The notes beneath the pieces were generated by a model. The model saw nothing but the letters and a program-made list of their open reading frames with translations. It ran no database searches and was not told where the DNA came from. A DNA stretch of 64,000 bases from Sphingosinicella microcystinivorans (GTDB taxonomy: Bacteria; Pseudomonadota; Alphaproteobacteria; Sphingomonadales; Sphingomonadaceae). The stretch is taken from NCBI RefSeq assembly GCF_003634215.1, contig NZ_RBWX01000007.1:792945-856944 (forward strand), given 5' to 3'. Positions 42,635 through 51,810 of this stretch are shown piece by piece (the first letter of the stretch is position 1; every line of letters starts with the position of its first letter). The position numbers were made by a program, and so were the translations under genes.

Positions 42635-42735
42635 GATGTTTCCTTTCGTCGCTGCATAGTCGTGGAAACCGGAAACCACCGCCAATGGATTGTCTCATTG
42701 ACTGCAATCAAAAACTTCAATGAAACAAAATCGTT

Positions 42736-43068
42736 TCAGGCTTTTTCCAGCGTGCATTGCAGCGGGTGCTGGTTCTGCCGTGCGAAATCGAGCACCTGGT
42801 TCACCTTGGTTTCGGCAACCTCGTAGGTGAACACGCCGCACAGGCCGACGCCTTTGTGGTGGACCTGCAGCATCACGCGCGTAGCGTCTTCGGTGGACAT
42901 GCGGAAAAAGCGCCGCAGCGTTTCCACCACGAATTCCATCGGCGTATAATCGTCGTTCAGCATCAAGACCCTGTAAAGCGCCGGCTTTTTGGTCTTGGGC
43001 TTGGCCTTGGTCGCGACGCCGGTGTCCGTGCCGGAACCGTTCCGGTCGTCTGACTCGCGATCAGTCAT
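42736..43068 (-). CDS. clpS: ATP-dependent Clp protease adaptor ClpS
   Basis: A 110-residue adaptor with a disordered basic N-terminus (to about residue 28) and the conserved core [26 protein letters not shown], then [25 protein letters not shown]. It delivers N-degron substrates to ClpAP. clpA is often the next gene downstream in relatives but is not adjacent here. Confidence 0.96.
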   Translation of the reverse strand: MTDRESDDRNGSGTDTGVATKAKPKTKKPALYRVLMLNDDYTPMEFVVETLRRFFRMSTEDATRVMLQVHHKGVGLCGVFTYEVAETKVNQVLDFARQNQHPLQCTLEKA

Positions 43069-43144
43069 TCATTCGCTCACTCACGAAGTTTCGCACACCG
43101 CCATGATATTGCAGGTGCGGCAGCGATAACAAGACCATGAACGA

Positions 43145-43174
43145 AAAGGGCGGCCGCAATCGCGACCGCCCTTT
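43145..43174. terminator. Terminator after the phasin gene
   Basis: AAAGGGCGG (43145-43153) and CCGCCCTTT (43166-43174) form a 9-bp stem with flanking A/T runs. It terminates the minus-strand phasin transcript 23 bases after its stop. Confidence 0.85.
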
Positions 43175-43196
43175 CACAAAAACGCCGTGGGTACGC

Positions 43197-43994
43197 TTAC
43201 TTGGCGACCGCAACCGTCTTGAACTTGTCGGCCGCAACCGCGAAGCGGCTGGAGATCGGCTCGAACATGTCGTTCGAAAGCTTCACGAAAGCTTCGGTCA
43301 TCTTGCTGCTGTCAGCGATGAACTTGTCGAACTGCGTGCGGGCGAAATCGCTCTGCAGCTGCAGAAGCTCGTTGGCGCTCTTGGCCGACGAGAACGACTT
43401 GAAGGCCGTCGTGGCGGCTTCGCCGTTCTTCTTGGCGAGTTCGAGCGCCGACTGCGTCAGCGTTTCGAAGCCCTTCGCGGCGATCTTGCCGGATTCGACG
43501 AACGCTTCGACGTTCTCGCGCGCAAAGCTGTTCAGCTCTTCGGCGGCCTTCGTGCTCTTTTCCATCGCTTCGCGGGTCTTCGTCTGGAACTGCTCGACGG
43601 CGGCCTTGCCCTGCGCCATCGCGGTTTCGGTCTGCTTCTTCACGTTTTCATTGATCGTCATGATGGATGCCTTCTGTTTCGGGGGGACGCTGGTCTTCGC
43701 GGATACATCTGCGGCGACCACTGATTTGGGTTTGGCGGCTTTCGGCGCGGGCGCTTTCGCGACCTTTGCCTCGACCTTTGCGGGAGCCGGTTTCGCCGGC
43801 TTCTCCGGGACTTTCGCGGTGGCCTTCGGGCTCACCTTCGGCTTCGCGGCGGGGGCGGGCGCGGCGGCTTTCGGCGCCGGTTTCGCTTCAACCTTGGCGG
43901 CGGGTGCGGCTTCTGCCTTCGGAGCGGCGGCAGGCTTCGCCGGCGCCGCGGTGACGGGTTCCACTTTCACTTCCACCTTTGCTGCTTCAGCCAT
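43197..43994 (-). CDS. phaP: Phasin family protein
   Basis: A 265-residue protein in two parts. The first 100 residues are an Ala/Lys/Pro/Val-rich, disordered, basic region resembling a histone-H1-like tail. The rest is the Phasin_2 helical domain (MTINENVKKQTETAMAQGKAAVEQFQTKTREAMEKSTKAAEELNSFARENVEAFVESGKIAAKG...). Phasins coat polyhydroxyalkanoate granules; the tail may bind DNA or granule partners. Start MAEAAKV is set by GGAGG six bases upstream. The promoter region holds two identical 14-bp TGC-rich repeats, consistent with PhaR-type repression. Confidence 0.9.
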   Translation of the reverse strand: MAEAAKVEVKVEPVTAAPAKPAAAPKAEAAPAAKVEAKPAPKAAAPAPAAKPKVSPKATAKVPEKPAKPAPAKVEAKVAKAPAPKAAKPKSVVAADVSAKTSVPPKQKASIMTINENVKKQTETAMAQGKAAVEQFQTKTREAMEKSTKAAEELNSFARENVEAFVESGKIAAKGFETLTQSALELAKKNGEAATTAFKSFSSAKSANELLQLQSDFARTQFDKFIADSSKMTEAFVKLSNDMFEPISSRFAVAADKFKTVAVAK

Positions 43995-44021
43995 CGTGAC
44001 CTCCATGGGCGCACCTTATGC

Positions 44022-44081
44022 TGCACTGCAACATAGAGATGTCACCTCGACTCGTCAAGGCTTTTTGTGCACTGCAACATA
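44022..44081 (-). promoter_or_regulatory. Phasin promoter bracketed by two identical 14-bp repeats
   Basis: On the minus strand TTGACG (plus 44053-44058) and TATGTT (44030-44035) are spaced by exactly 17 bp, a good sigma70-type promoter. The repeat TGCACTGCAACATA (plus strand) occurs at 44022-44035, overlapping the -10, and at 44068-44081, upstream of the -35. The placement suits a repressor such as PhaR, known to bind TGC-rich DNA. Confidence 0.7.
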
Positions 44082-44116
44082 AGTGAAATGTGAGGCCCGC
44101 TCAGGGTCGATCGAAC

Positions 44117-45499
44117 TCAGTGCGACGCCGACAGTGCGGCAAGGCCGGAGGCGGAGAGCTGCGCGTTGATCGCTGCGACGAGCCGGTCGAGTGCCTCCTC
44201 CGACACGGCCTCGGCACGCGCAACGAGCACGTCCTGCGTGTTTGAAGCGCGCAGCAGCCACCAGCCGTCGGGCGTGTTGACGCGGGCGCCGTCGGTGCGG
44301 TTCACGTCCGCGCCGCTGGCTTCCAGCCGCGCCAGCACGTCTTCGATCACCGCGAACTTGCGTTCCTCGGAGCAGGGGAAGCGCAGCTCGGGCGTGTTCA
44401 CCATTGCGGGCATCGCGCCGCGCAGGTCGGTGAGCGAACGACCGCTCCGGTCCACCGCGCCGATCAGGCGCACGGCGGCATAGATCGCATCGTCGAAGCC
44501 GTAATAGCGGTGCGCGAAGAAAATGTGTCCGCTCATCTCGCCGGCCACAGGCGCGCCGGTTTCCTTCATCTTCGCCTTGATCAGCGAATGGCCGGTCTTC
44601 CACATCAGCGGCTTGCCGCCAAGATCGGCGATGCGGTCGTAAAGCGCCTGGCTCGCCTTCACGTCGGCGATGATCGTCGCGCCCGGCACGTCGCGCAGCA
44701 CGTCTTCGGCCAGGATCATCAGCAGCTGGTCGCCCCAGATGATGCGCCCGGTGCTGTCAATCGCGCCGATGCGGTCGCCGTCGCCATCGAAGGCGAGACC
44801 GAAATCCAGGCCTTTTTCAGCGACGACGCGGCGGAGGTCGGCGAGATTCTTCTCCTCGGTCGGGTCCGGGTGATGGTTCGGGAAGTTGCCGTCCACGTCC
44901 GTGAACAGCAGGTGGTGTTCTCCCGGCATCGCGGCGGTAAGCCGCTCGACGATCGGCCCGGCGGCGCCGTTGCCCGTGTCCCACGCGATGCGGAAGCCCC
45001 GCGCCGGTACGTCACCCAGCAGGCGCTGCACATACGCCTCGGACACATCGACCGTGCGATTGGACCCCGTGCCCGTTTCCCAGTCGCCCGCGGCGGCCAT
45101 CGTGCCGATGCCCGTGATGTCGGCGCCGTAGAACGGCCCGTGACCGATCATCATCTTGAAGCCGTTGTAGTTGGGCGGATTGTGGCTGCCGGTGATCATC
45201 ACGCCGCCGTCCGCATCCAGATGGTGCACGGCGAAGTAGAGCATCGGCGTCGGCCCGAGCCCGATGCGCAGCGCTTCGCAGCCCGTGTCTTCAAGCCCGC
45301 GCACCAGTGCCGCTTCCAGGGACGGCGAGGAATGGCGCCCGTCATAGCCGACCGCGACCTTGCTCCCGCCCGCGCGGCGCACGCGCGTGCCGAAGCCGCG
45401 CCCGATCGCGTAGGCGTCGTTTTCGCCCAGCGTTTCACCGATGATGCCGCGAATGTCGTATTCCCGAAGCGAGGTCGGGTGGAAGTCGTGCCGGTCCAA
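44117..45499 (-). CDS. Phosphomannomutase/phosphoglucomutase
   Basis: A 460-residue alpha-D-phosphohexomutase. The active-site phosphoserine loop is TGSHNPP, the metal loop [10 protein letters not shown], the sugar-specificity loop GEMSGHIFF, and the phosphate-binding loop [14 protein letters not shown]. The protein matches AlgC/ManB-type bifunctional enzymes that interconvert hexose 1- and 6-phosphates for exopolysaccharide or LPS synthesis. The next minus-strand gene upstream starts at 45942 and ends at 45538, so they may share a transcript. Confidence 0.95.
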   Translation of the reverse strand: MDRHDFHPTSLREYDIRGIIGETLGENDAYAIGRGFGTRVRRAGGSKVAVGYDGRHSSPSLEAALVRGLEDTGCEALRIGLGPTPMLYFAVHHLDADGGVMITGSHNPPNYNGFKMMIGHGPFYGADITGIGTMAAAGDWETGTGSNRTVDVSEAYVQRLLGDVPARGFRIAWDTGNGAAGPIVERLTAAMPGEHHLLFTDVDGNFPNHHPDPTEEKNLADLRRVVAEKGLDFGLAFDGDGDRIGAIDSTGRIIWGDQLLMILAEDVLRDVPGATIIADVKASQALYDRIADLGGKPLMWKTGHSLIKAKMKETGAPVAGEMSGHIFFAHRYYGFDDAIYAAVRLIGAVDRSGRSLTDLRGAMPAMVNTPELRFPCSEERKFAVIEDVLARLEASGADVNRTDGARVNTPDGWWLLRASNTQDVLVARAEAVSEEALDRLVAAINAQLSASGLAALSASH

Positions 45500-45537
45500 G
45501 TTACTGCCCTTATTGTCAGAATCGCGAAGCTATTGCG

Positions 45538-45942
45538 TCAACGGCCTTTAGAGCGAAGATGTTTCAGGAGCGTATCCCTCGCTGCGTTGACCCGTGCCGA
45601 GGCTTCGGCGGAGCCGCCCTTGTCCGGGTGCACCTCGGCGATCAGCCGCCGCCATGCCGCATTGATCTCCACCGCGCCGGCACCGGGGGAGACACCGAGC
45701 ATCCGCCCCGCTTCTTCGGGTGAGATGTCCGGTTGTGAGCGGCGTACGCGCTGTCCCGCCGCCAGCCACGCGGTCACGGCGCCAACGATGAGCGCACCGA
45801 GCCATTGTCCGGTCAACAGCAGGCGCAGCGCGAGTGCCACGCCCGCCGCCGCGCCGACCCAGCGCAGCCGCGCCGCTGTCAGTGCACCTGCATACCACAG
45901 CGCGCCGAGCGCTCCCCCCGCAAGGGCGAGGACCACGATCAT
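45538..45942 (-). CDS. Membrane-anchored J-domain protein
   Basis: A 134-residue protein with two N-terminal hydrophobic segments (MIVVLALAGGALGALWYAGAL and a second around residues 32-62) and a C-terminal J-like domain (EEAGRMLGVSPGAGAVEINAAWRRLIAEVHPDKGG) carrying the HPD motif. It resembles DjlA/TIM14-like small membrane J proteins in alphaproteobacteria and likely recruits DnaK to the inner membrane. ATG overlaps the mipZ stop (ATGA), so translation is coupled. Confidence 0.85.
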   Translation of the reverse strand: MIVVLALAGGALGALWYAGALTAARLRWVGAAAGVALALRLLLTGQWLGALIVGAVTAWLAAGQRVRRSQPDISPEEAGRMLGVSPGAGAVEINAAWRRLIAEVHPDKGGSAEASARVNAARDTLLKHLRSKGR

Positions 45943-46739
45943 CAGCTGGCGAGGCTCTGGGCTTCTTCGGCTTCGGGGAGGGCCAGGCTCGCGATAAGCT
46001 CGCGCAGCTCGTTGCGCGCGGCGATGTGGCTCATGTTCACATCGTCGATGACGCCGATGTCGAGCAGAGTGAGGCCGCGCGGGAAGAGTTCGCGGTAGAT
46101 GACGCGTTCGGAAAGGCCGGGCGCGATGCGGAAGCCGATCCGCTTGGAAAGCTCGTCGAGTGCGCCGCCCACGCGAATCATGTTCTTCGCGGCGAGCGAG
46201 GACATGCGGTTCCGCACGACGACCCAGTCCACCGATCCGCCGTCGGTCTTTGCGCGCGCTTTGCGCGCGTCCCAGATCAGTTCGGCGTAGAAGCTCGGGC
46301 GCTTCACCTTGAATGTTTCCGGGTCGACCTGGCCGATCAGGTCGAAGTCGACGAAGCTGTCGTTCATCGGCGTGATCAGCGTGTCTGCGCGGCCGAGCGC
46401 GACGCGGGACAAGGGGCTGTCGCGGCCGGGCGTGTCCACCACGATCACGTCCACCACCGGCGCCCATGCATCGAGCGTGGTGCGGAGCAGTGTTTCGCTG
46501 TGGCTGTCGTTGTCGTCGATCACCTGAAGGCGTGGCGTCTTGAGGCCGAGGCCGTGTCCGTCCGAGAAGTTCTGCCGGTTTTCCATGTAGCGCGTGAACG
46601 TGCGCTGGCGCGAATCGAGGTCGATGGCGGCGACCTTGCGGCCGCTGTGCATCAGCGCGACGGCGATATGGACAGCGGTCGTGGACTTGCCGGTCCCGCC
46701 TTTTTCATTGCCAAGAACGATGACATGGGCTTTGGCCAT
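45942..46739 (-). CDS. mipZ: Division-plane positioning ATPase MipZ
   Basis: A 265-residue ParA/MinD-type ATPase. The deviant Walker A is GNEKGGTGKST (residues 10-20), followed by AAIDLDSRQRTFTRYMENR (a MipZ hallmark) and VVDTPGRDSPLSRVALGRADTLITPMNDSFVDFDLIGQVD. MipZ forms gradients from ParB at the poles and inhibits FtsZ, placing the septum at mid-cell in alphaproteobacteria. Divergent from panC and coupled to the membrane J-domain gene. Confidence 0.95.
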   Translation of the reverse strand: MAKAHVIVLGNEKGGTGKSTTAVHIAVALMHSGRKVAAIDLDSRQRTFTRYMENRQNFSDGHGLGLKTPRLQVIDDNDSHSETLLRTTLDAWAPVVDVIVVDTPGRDSPLSRVALGRADTLITPMNDSFVDFDLIGQVDPETFKVKRPSFYAELIWDARKARAKTDGGSVDWVVVRNRMSSLAAKNMIRVGGALDELSKRIGFRIAPGLSERVIYRELFPRGLTLLDIGVIDDVNMSHIAARNELRELIASLALPEAEEAQSLAS

Positions 46740-46828
46740 AAAACGAACGCGCCCCCGATGGCTGGATTCCGTTTAACGGCGGACTGTTTCATGCACGGGC
46801 GCCGGGGAGTCAATCGAGGAGAGGCAAG

Positions 46829-47674
46829 ATTCCGGAGGCTTTCGAAACCGTACGGACGGTCGCCGCACTCCGCGCGCGCGTACGCGCATGGAATGCGGCG
46901 GGGCAGCGCGTGGCGCTGGTGCCCACGATGGGCGCGCTCCACGCCGGGCATCTCGCGCTCGTCGCGGCTGGTCTCGCCCGCGCTGACAGGGTCGTCGCCA
47001 GCATCTTCGTAAACCCCACGCAGTTCGGTCCGAACGAGGATTTTTCCCGCTATCCACGCCGCGAGGCAGAGGATGCAGCGGCGCTGGGCGGGGCAGGGTG
47101 CCACCTCCTGTTCGCGCCTGCGGTTGAGGAGATGTACCCGGCGGGCTTTGCAAGCAGCGTTCAGGTCGCCGGCCTCACCGCCGAGCTCGACGGCGCGCAC
47201 CGGCCCGGCCATTTCGACGGTGTGGCAACCGTGGTGTCGAAGCTCCTCAATCAGGCCGGGGCCGATTTCGCTATGTTCGGCGAGAAGGACTATCAGCAGC
47301 TCCTCACGGTCCGCCGCATGGCCGCCGACCTCGACATCCCGACAGAAATCGTCGGCGTTCCCACCGTGCGCGAGGCGGATGGGCTCGCCCTCTCGTCGCG
47401 CAATGCATACCTTTCGGCGGAGGAACGCGCCCGCGCCGCGCTGTTCCCGAAGACGCTTATGGCCGCGCGCGATGCGATCCGCGCCGGGGCGGCGGTCGAA
47501 ACCGTGCTCGCGGAGGCCGAAGCGGCGCTGCGCGCGGCGGGGTTCTTGCCTGATTACGTAGCGCTTCGCGATGCCGAAACACTGTTGCCGGTGACTGCTC
47601 TGGATCGCCCGGCGCGCATCCTGTCAGCAATAAGACTCGGTTCAACGCGTCTTATCGACAATCTGGCCGTCTAA
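46829..47674 (+). CDS. panC: Pantoate--beta-alanine ligase, probable AUU start
   Basis: With the start proposed here the protein has 281 residues, the usual PanC length. It catalyses ATP-dependent condensation of pantoate and beta-alanine. Motifs are VPTMGALHAGH (31-41), SIFVNPTQFGPNEDFSRYPR, HRPGHFDGVATVV, MFGEKDYQQL and ADGLALSSRNAYLS. GTG 46910 would delete the conserved first strand and helix (ETVRTVAALRARVRAW). No ATG, GTG or TTG lies between that block and the upstream stop. ATT 46829 is in frame and preceded by AGGAGAGG, so I infer an AUU start. Divergent from mipZ. Confidence 0.92.
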   Translation: MPEAFETVRTVAALRARVRAWNAAGQRVALVPTMGALHAGHLALVAAGLARADRVVASIFVNPTQFGPNEDFSRYPRREAEDAAALGGAGCHLLFAPAVEEMYPAGFASSVQVAGLTAELDGAHRPGHFDGVATVVSKLLNQAGADFAMFGEKDYQQLLTVRRMAADLDIPTEIVGVPTVREADGLALSSRNAYLSAEERARAALFPKTLMAARDAIRAGAAVETVLAEAEAALRAAGFLPDYVALRDAETLLPVTALDRPARILSAIRLGSTRLIDNLAV

Positions 47675-47694
47675 CGCGCCATTTTCCGCCCGCG

Positions 47695-47709
47695 TTAACT
47701 TTTCATTAG
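47695..47709 (+). promoter_or_regulatory. Possible CtrA-type box (TTAA-N7-TTAG)
   Basis: TTAACTTTTCATTAG matches the CtrA consensus TTAA-N7-TTAA at 7 of 8 fixed positions, 93 bases upstream of the histidine kinase gene. The intergenic DNA is AT-rich, so chance occurrence is possible. Confidence 0.35.
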
Positions 47710-47801
47710 GAATTCTCAATAACTATTAACGCCGTTGCAGGAGGCCCGGCGGATATCCTCGATCATGCAGGATTCCAGCCGTTTGCAGCGGAGCATTCTC
47801 G

Positions 47802-48815
47802 ATGCAGGACTGGCTGGCGGATGTCATGGAGCCCCCGGGGGAGGATCTTCCCGGCCGGGCGATCGATGCCGCGATCCGGCCCGCCGAGCTTCTCGCCCGC
47901 GCCGACATCGCGCTTTGCCTTACCGGCGGGGTTGCCGTCGTGATGGGCTCGGAGCCGATCGGCCGCATTTCCGGGCCTCAGCTTGCGCAGGTGCTTGCTC
48001 GCGCTGTGGACGCCGGGGAGCGCGAGGCCCGCAGCGCGCGCGACGAGGTGCGCCGCCTCCGCCGCGACCGCAGGATGCTCGCCGCCAATCTCAGCCACGA
48101 ACTCAAAACCCCGATCAACGCCATCGCGGGCTACAGCGAGCTCATCGCGCTCGGCCTCGAAAACGGTCGCACGCACGCTGCGGCCAGCCAGAACGCGGTG
48201 ATCTGGGAAGCGGCGCAGGGCATGCTCTCGACGCTCGATTCCATTCTCGATCTTGCCCGCATAGAGGCGGACGCCGCGCCGCTCAACGAAACCGATGTCG
48301 ATCTCCGCCAGCTTGCCGCGTCCGTTCTCCGTATGCTCGCGACCATGGCCGAGGCGCGCGGTGCGAGTGTCGCGATCGAGATGGCGTCGGATCTGCCGTC
48401 TCTTCATGCCGACGCGCGGATGCTTCGCCAGATCCTCGTCAATCTCGCCAGCAACGCGCTCAAGTACGGCGGCGAGAAGGTGAAGCTCACCATCGCCGCG
48501 CGTGTCGACCGTGCGGATCGCATGCTCATAGAAGTGCGCGACAACGGCCCGGGCATGTCGCCCCGCGCGATGGAAACGGCGATGAAGCCGTTCGCGCGCG
48601 GGCAGGATGACAAGAACATGCTGGCGGGCAGCGGCCTTGGCCTGCCGCTCGTCAAGGCGCTCGCGGAGCTGCACGAGGCGAGCTTCAAGCTGCTTTCTTC
48701 GCCGGGCAGGGGCACCCGCGCCGTGGTCACCATGCCGCCCGGGCGCGTGCGTCTGGCGCACAGCGGCCGTCAGGAAGCCTTCGCGTTCCGCCGGGCCAAT
48801 TCGCTGTTCGGCTGA
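47802..48815 (+). CDS. Soluble sensor histidine kinase
   Basis: A 337-residue kinase without transmembrane segments. Residues 1-85 form an uncharacterised N-terminal sensory region ending in a coiled coil (EREARSARDEVRRLRRDRRML). The H-box is NLSHELKTPINAIAGYSEL (about 95-113), the N-box NLASNALKYGG, and the G-boxes DNGPGM and GSGLGLPLVK. It resembles cytosolic cell-cycle kinases of the PleC/DivJ kinase core. No response regulator is adjacent, but DivK and Hpt genes occur 6 kb on. A cell-cycle or stress role is inferred. Confidence 0.88.
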   Translation: MQDWLADVMEPPGEDLPGRAIDAAIRPAELLARADIALCLTGGVAVVMGSEPIGRISGPQLAQVLARAVDAGEREARSARDEVRRLRRDRRMLAANLSHELKTPINAIAGYSELIALGLENGRTHAAASQNAVIWEAAQGMLSTLDSILDLARIEADAAPLNETDVDLRQLAASVLRMLATMAEARGASVAIEMASDLPSLHADARMLRQILVNLASNALKYGGEKVKLTIAARVDRADRMLIEVRDNGPGMSPRAMETAMKPFARGQDDKNMLAGSGLGLPLVKALAELHEASFKLLSSPGRGTRAVVTMPPGRVRLAHSGRQEAFAFRRANSLFG

Positions 48816-48845
48816 TTCGCGGCTGATTTCCGTAATTTTTCGGTG

Positions 48846-48860
48846 TTAACCATTTCTTGA
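48846..48860 (+). promoter_or_regulatory. Possible CtrA-type box (TTAA-N7-TTGA)
   Basis: TTAACCATTTCTTGA, 42 bases before the Sel1-like gene, matches TTAA-N7-TTAA at 7 of 8 fixed positions. Confidence 0.3.
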
Positions 48861-48902
48861 ACAAGCCACGCCAAATCTTCCCACGTTGAGGGGGATTTTC
48901 GA

Positions 48903-49190
48903 ATGGCAAGTCATCCAGTCACAGAAGTCCAGTTTATTCACGCGCAGATGGCGGCGGCGATGGCCGGTCAGCCCGATGCGTATTACGAACTCGGCGTTGC
49001 CTATGCGGTCGGCCGCAATGGCGTCGACATCGATCTCGTCGAAGCGCACAAATGGTTCAATCTCGCCGCCATGTCCGGCGACGAGCGCGCCCAGCTAGAT
49101 CGCAGCGAGGTTGCGGCGTCGATGACGCCCGCCGAGGTCGCCGCGGCACAGCGCGAGGCCCGTGCGTTCCTGATGCAGACTCGCCACTAG
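48903..49190 (+). CDS. Sel1-repeat-like small protein
   Basis: A 95-residue protein containing one Sel1/TPR-like helical pair (GQPDAYYELGVAYAVGRNGVDIDLVEAHKWFNLAAMSGDERAQLDRSEVAASMTPAEVAAAQREARAFL). GAGGGGG lies 8 bases before the ATG. Sel1 repeats mediate protein contacts. Similar short proteins are common in sphingomonads, without known function. The preceding TTAA-N7-TTGA motif may put it under CtrA. Confidence 0.85.
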   Translation: MASHPVTEVQFIHAQMAAAMAGQPDAYYELGVAYAVGRNGVDIDLVEAHKWFNLAAMSGDERAQLDRSEVAASMTPAEVAAAQREARAFLMQTRH

Positions 49191-49301
49191 CATTTGTCCG
49201 AATCGCTGCAAGCCTGAGAAATCAGGCGCTTGGGGCTTGCAAATAAAGCGAAATGGCCGCTTGCTACACCTGCTGGCGTGAACAGCAGGAGGACGGGCGC
49301 G

Positions 49302-50687
49302 TTGGCAACGCGATTTTCCGGAAAAGTCTCGGAAATCAAAACATTTCCGCTATCGCCTTCCGAGTCGCTTGAAGGCGAGCTTGCCGTGCTGCGCGCCGAA
49401 CTGGCCCGCGAGACAGCGCTTCGCAAGCGCTACGAAACGCAGCTCAGGCAATTTTCCGCATCGCTGCCCGTCGTGATCTGGATGGCGGACGCGGATCGCC
49501 GCCTCCGTTTCGTCAGCGACAATTGGTACGCGATCACCGGCACGGGACCCGATCAGCTCGAAAGCTGGGTTTTCACGATGCACGAGGAGGATCGCCTCAC
49601 CGTGCCGGGCGAAATCCATGCCGCGGCGGACCGGCGGGAGCGGTTCGCGATCGAATATCGCATCCTGAAGGCCGACGGCACGATCGCGTGGGTGCTCAAC
49701 GTCGGCGCGCCCAAGTTCGATGAATGCGGCCGCTACGATGGCTATGTCGGCGCCGTCATGGATGTGAGCGAGCGCCGCGCCGCCACCGAAACGCTGCAGG
49801 ACCTCGAAACGCGGCTTTCACTCGCGCTTGATGGCACCCGCGTTGGTGTGTGGGACTGGGACATCGCCTCGGGCGACGTTTGGCTCAGCGACAGCGCGCT
49901 CGCGATCCAGGGCTATGCCGTGGGCGAGGTGAAGGGCCACGCTGCGGGCTTCTCCGACTATATTCACCCCGACGATCTTGAGGAGCATACGCGCAGGATC
50001 ACCGCGTGCCTCAAGGACGAGCAGCCGATGGTGAACCTCGAACATCGCCTGCGCTGCAAGGATGGCGGATGGGTCTGGGTCGCTGAGCGCAGCCGCGTTG
50101 TCGAGCGCGATGCGCAGGGGCGTGCGCTGCGCATGATCGGCACGCGCACAGACATCAGCGATCAGCGCGAGCGTGACGAACGTCTGCGCTGGCTCGCCGC
50201 GCACGACGTACTCACAGAGCTGCCGAACCGTGGCCGTTTTCAGGAGCTTCTGCTCGCAGCGATGCGCGAAACGGATGCGCGCGGCGGCCGCATGGCGCTG
50301 ATGCTGGTCGATCTCGATCACTTCAAGGCGGTGAACGACGGTTTCGGCCACGATGCGGGGGACGCGCTGCTGCGCCGCGCCGCCCGGCGGCTTCGCGATG
50401 CGTTTACGACCGGCTCGGTGTCGCGTCTTGGCGGCGACGAGTTCGCCATCCTCCTTCCGGATGCGGGACGGCACAGCGAGGAGGTGATGGCGCTTGCGGC
50501 GCAGGCGGTTCGTGCTGGAACGACCGACAGCGGAGAGCCGGGGGAAAGCACCGCCAGCGTCGGTGTCGCGTTCTACCCCGATCACGCGGGAAATGCGGCG
50601 GATCTCACCAAGGCCGCCGATGTCGCGCTCTACATGGCGAAGCAGGCGGGTCGCGCCTGCGCACGGCTCTATGAACCGCGCCGGTAG
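49302..50687 (+). CDS. Diguanylate cyclase with two PAS domains
   Basis: About 461 residues. A short coiled coil is followed by PAS1 (FSASLPVVIWMADADRRLRFVSDNWYAITG...VGAVMDVSERR), PAS2 with a PAC motif (LALDGTRVGVWDWDIASGDVWLS...MIGTRTDISDQR) and a GGDEF domain (HDVLTELPNRGRF, LMLVDLDHFKAVNDGFGHDAGDALLR, active motif GGDEF at about 377-381). It should make cyclic di-GMP in response to a PAS-sensed signal. No RxxD inhibitory site is obvious. I place the start at TTG 49302, preceded by AGGAGG at 49287-49292; GTG 49278 is an alternative. Confidence 0.9.
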   Translation: MATRFSGKVSEIKTFPLSPSESLEGELAVLRAELARETALRKRYETQLRQFSASLPVVIWMADADRRLRFVSDNWYAITGTGPDQLESWVFTMHEEDRLTVPGEIHAAADRRERFAIEYRILKADGTIAWVLNVGAPKFDECGRYDGYVGAVMDVSERRAATETLQDLETRLSLALDGTRVGVWDWDIASGDVWLSDSALAIQGYAVGEVKGHAAGFSDYIHPDDLEEHTRRITACLKDEQPMVNLEHRLRCKDGGWVWVAERSRVVERDAQGRALRMIGTRTDISDQRERDERLRWLAAHDVLTELPNRGRFQELLLAAMRETDARGGRMALMLVDLDHFKAVNDGFGHDAGDALLRRAARRLRDAFTTGSVSRLGGDEFAILLPDAGRHSEEVMALAAQAVRAGTTDSGEPGESTASVGVAFYPDHAGNAADLTKAADVALYMAKQAGRACARLYEPRR

Positions 50688-51810
50688 GGCGTGAAGCTTT
50701 CCATCGCGCGTATGTCCGCCGCGATCGCCGGGCGTTCGCGGTCCAGATAGTCCTCGATCGCACGTCTCAGCGCCGGGTGCTCGATATGATGCGCCGAGGT
50801 CGTCACCACAGGCACGTAGCCCCGTGCCAGCTTGTGCGGTCCCTGCGCGCCAGCCTCGACCCGGGCGAGGCCGTGCGTGATCGCGTAGTCGATGGCCTGA
50901 TAGTAGCAGAGCTCGAAGTGCAGGAATGGCAGGTCGCGCACCGCCCCCAGTAGCGCCCGTAAAGACAGTCCCCGCCGATGAAGTTGAGCGCGCCCGCCAC
51001 GGGCGTGTCGCCGTCCATGGCGAGCACCAGCAGCACGCGCTCCGCCATCCGTTCGCCGATCAGGCTGAAGAACGCGCGTGTCAGATAGGGATGTCCCCAT
51101 TTGCGGCTGCCCGTGTCCTGATAGAACTCCCAAAACGCGTCCCAGTGCGCCTCGCGTATGTCCGCGCCTGAAAGCGCCACGATGCGAAGGCCGCTCTCCG
51201 CCGCTTCACGCCGTTCGCGACGGATGGTCTTGCGCTTGCGCGACGCGAGGTTGCCGAGGAAGTCTTCGAAGCTGCCGTATCCCGCGTTGTGCCAGTGGAA
51301 TTGCTCGGTGTGCCGGATCAGCCAGCCCGCCGCATCGAACAGCGGCACCTGCTCGGGCGCGATGAAGGTGGCGTGCGCGGACGAGATCTGCTGGCGCGCG
51401 CAGAACTGTTCGATCCCGGCGATCAGCGCGGGCGCGAAGGCTGCATCCTTCAGCAGCAGGCGGGGGCCTGTTGCCGGGGTGAACGGCACCGCCATCTGGT
51501 ACTTGGGGTAATAACGCCCGCCCGCGCGTTCGAATGCGTCCGCCCAGCCGTGGTCGAACACATATTCGCCCTGCGAGTGCGATTTCGCATAGGCGGGCGC
51601 GATGCCAAGGACGCCGCCGTCCGCATCTTCCAGCACTGCATGCGCCGCCTGCCATCCGGCGGCGGCAACCGCGCTCCCGGATTCCTCGAGCGCGCGGATG
51701 AAGGCGTGCAGCGTGAACGGATTATTGTCCCCCGCGCAGGCGTTCCATTCGGCCGCGGAAATGTCCGCTGCCGACGTTACGATCCGGAAAGTCGCCGGCG
51801 TGCCGGTCAT
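50669..51810 (-). pseudogene. FemAB/GNAT-like N-acyltransferase (DUF482) with a one-base frameshift
   Basis: Two overlapping frames together encode a full DUF482/peptidogalycan-biosynthesis-type protein of about 380 residues. The first part (MTGTPATFRIVTSAADISAAEWNACAG...DCLYGRYWG) matches up to position 50949 and then loses character. The next frame resumes exactly with AVRDLPFLHFELCYYQAIDYAI and ends normally. The break falls in a run of five C (50944-50948, G on the coding strand); one more base there restores the gene. This is either a true pseudogene or a sequencing error. Start overlaps the GDPD stop (ATGA). Confidence 0.8.
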
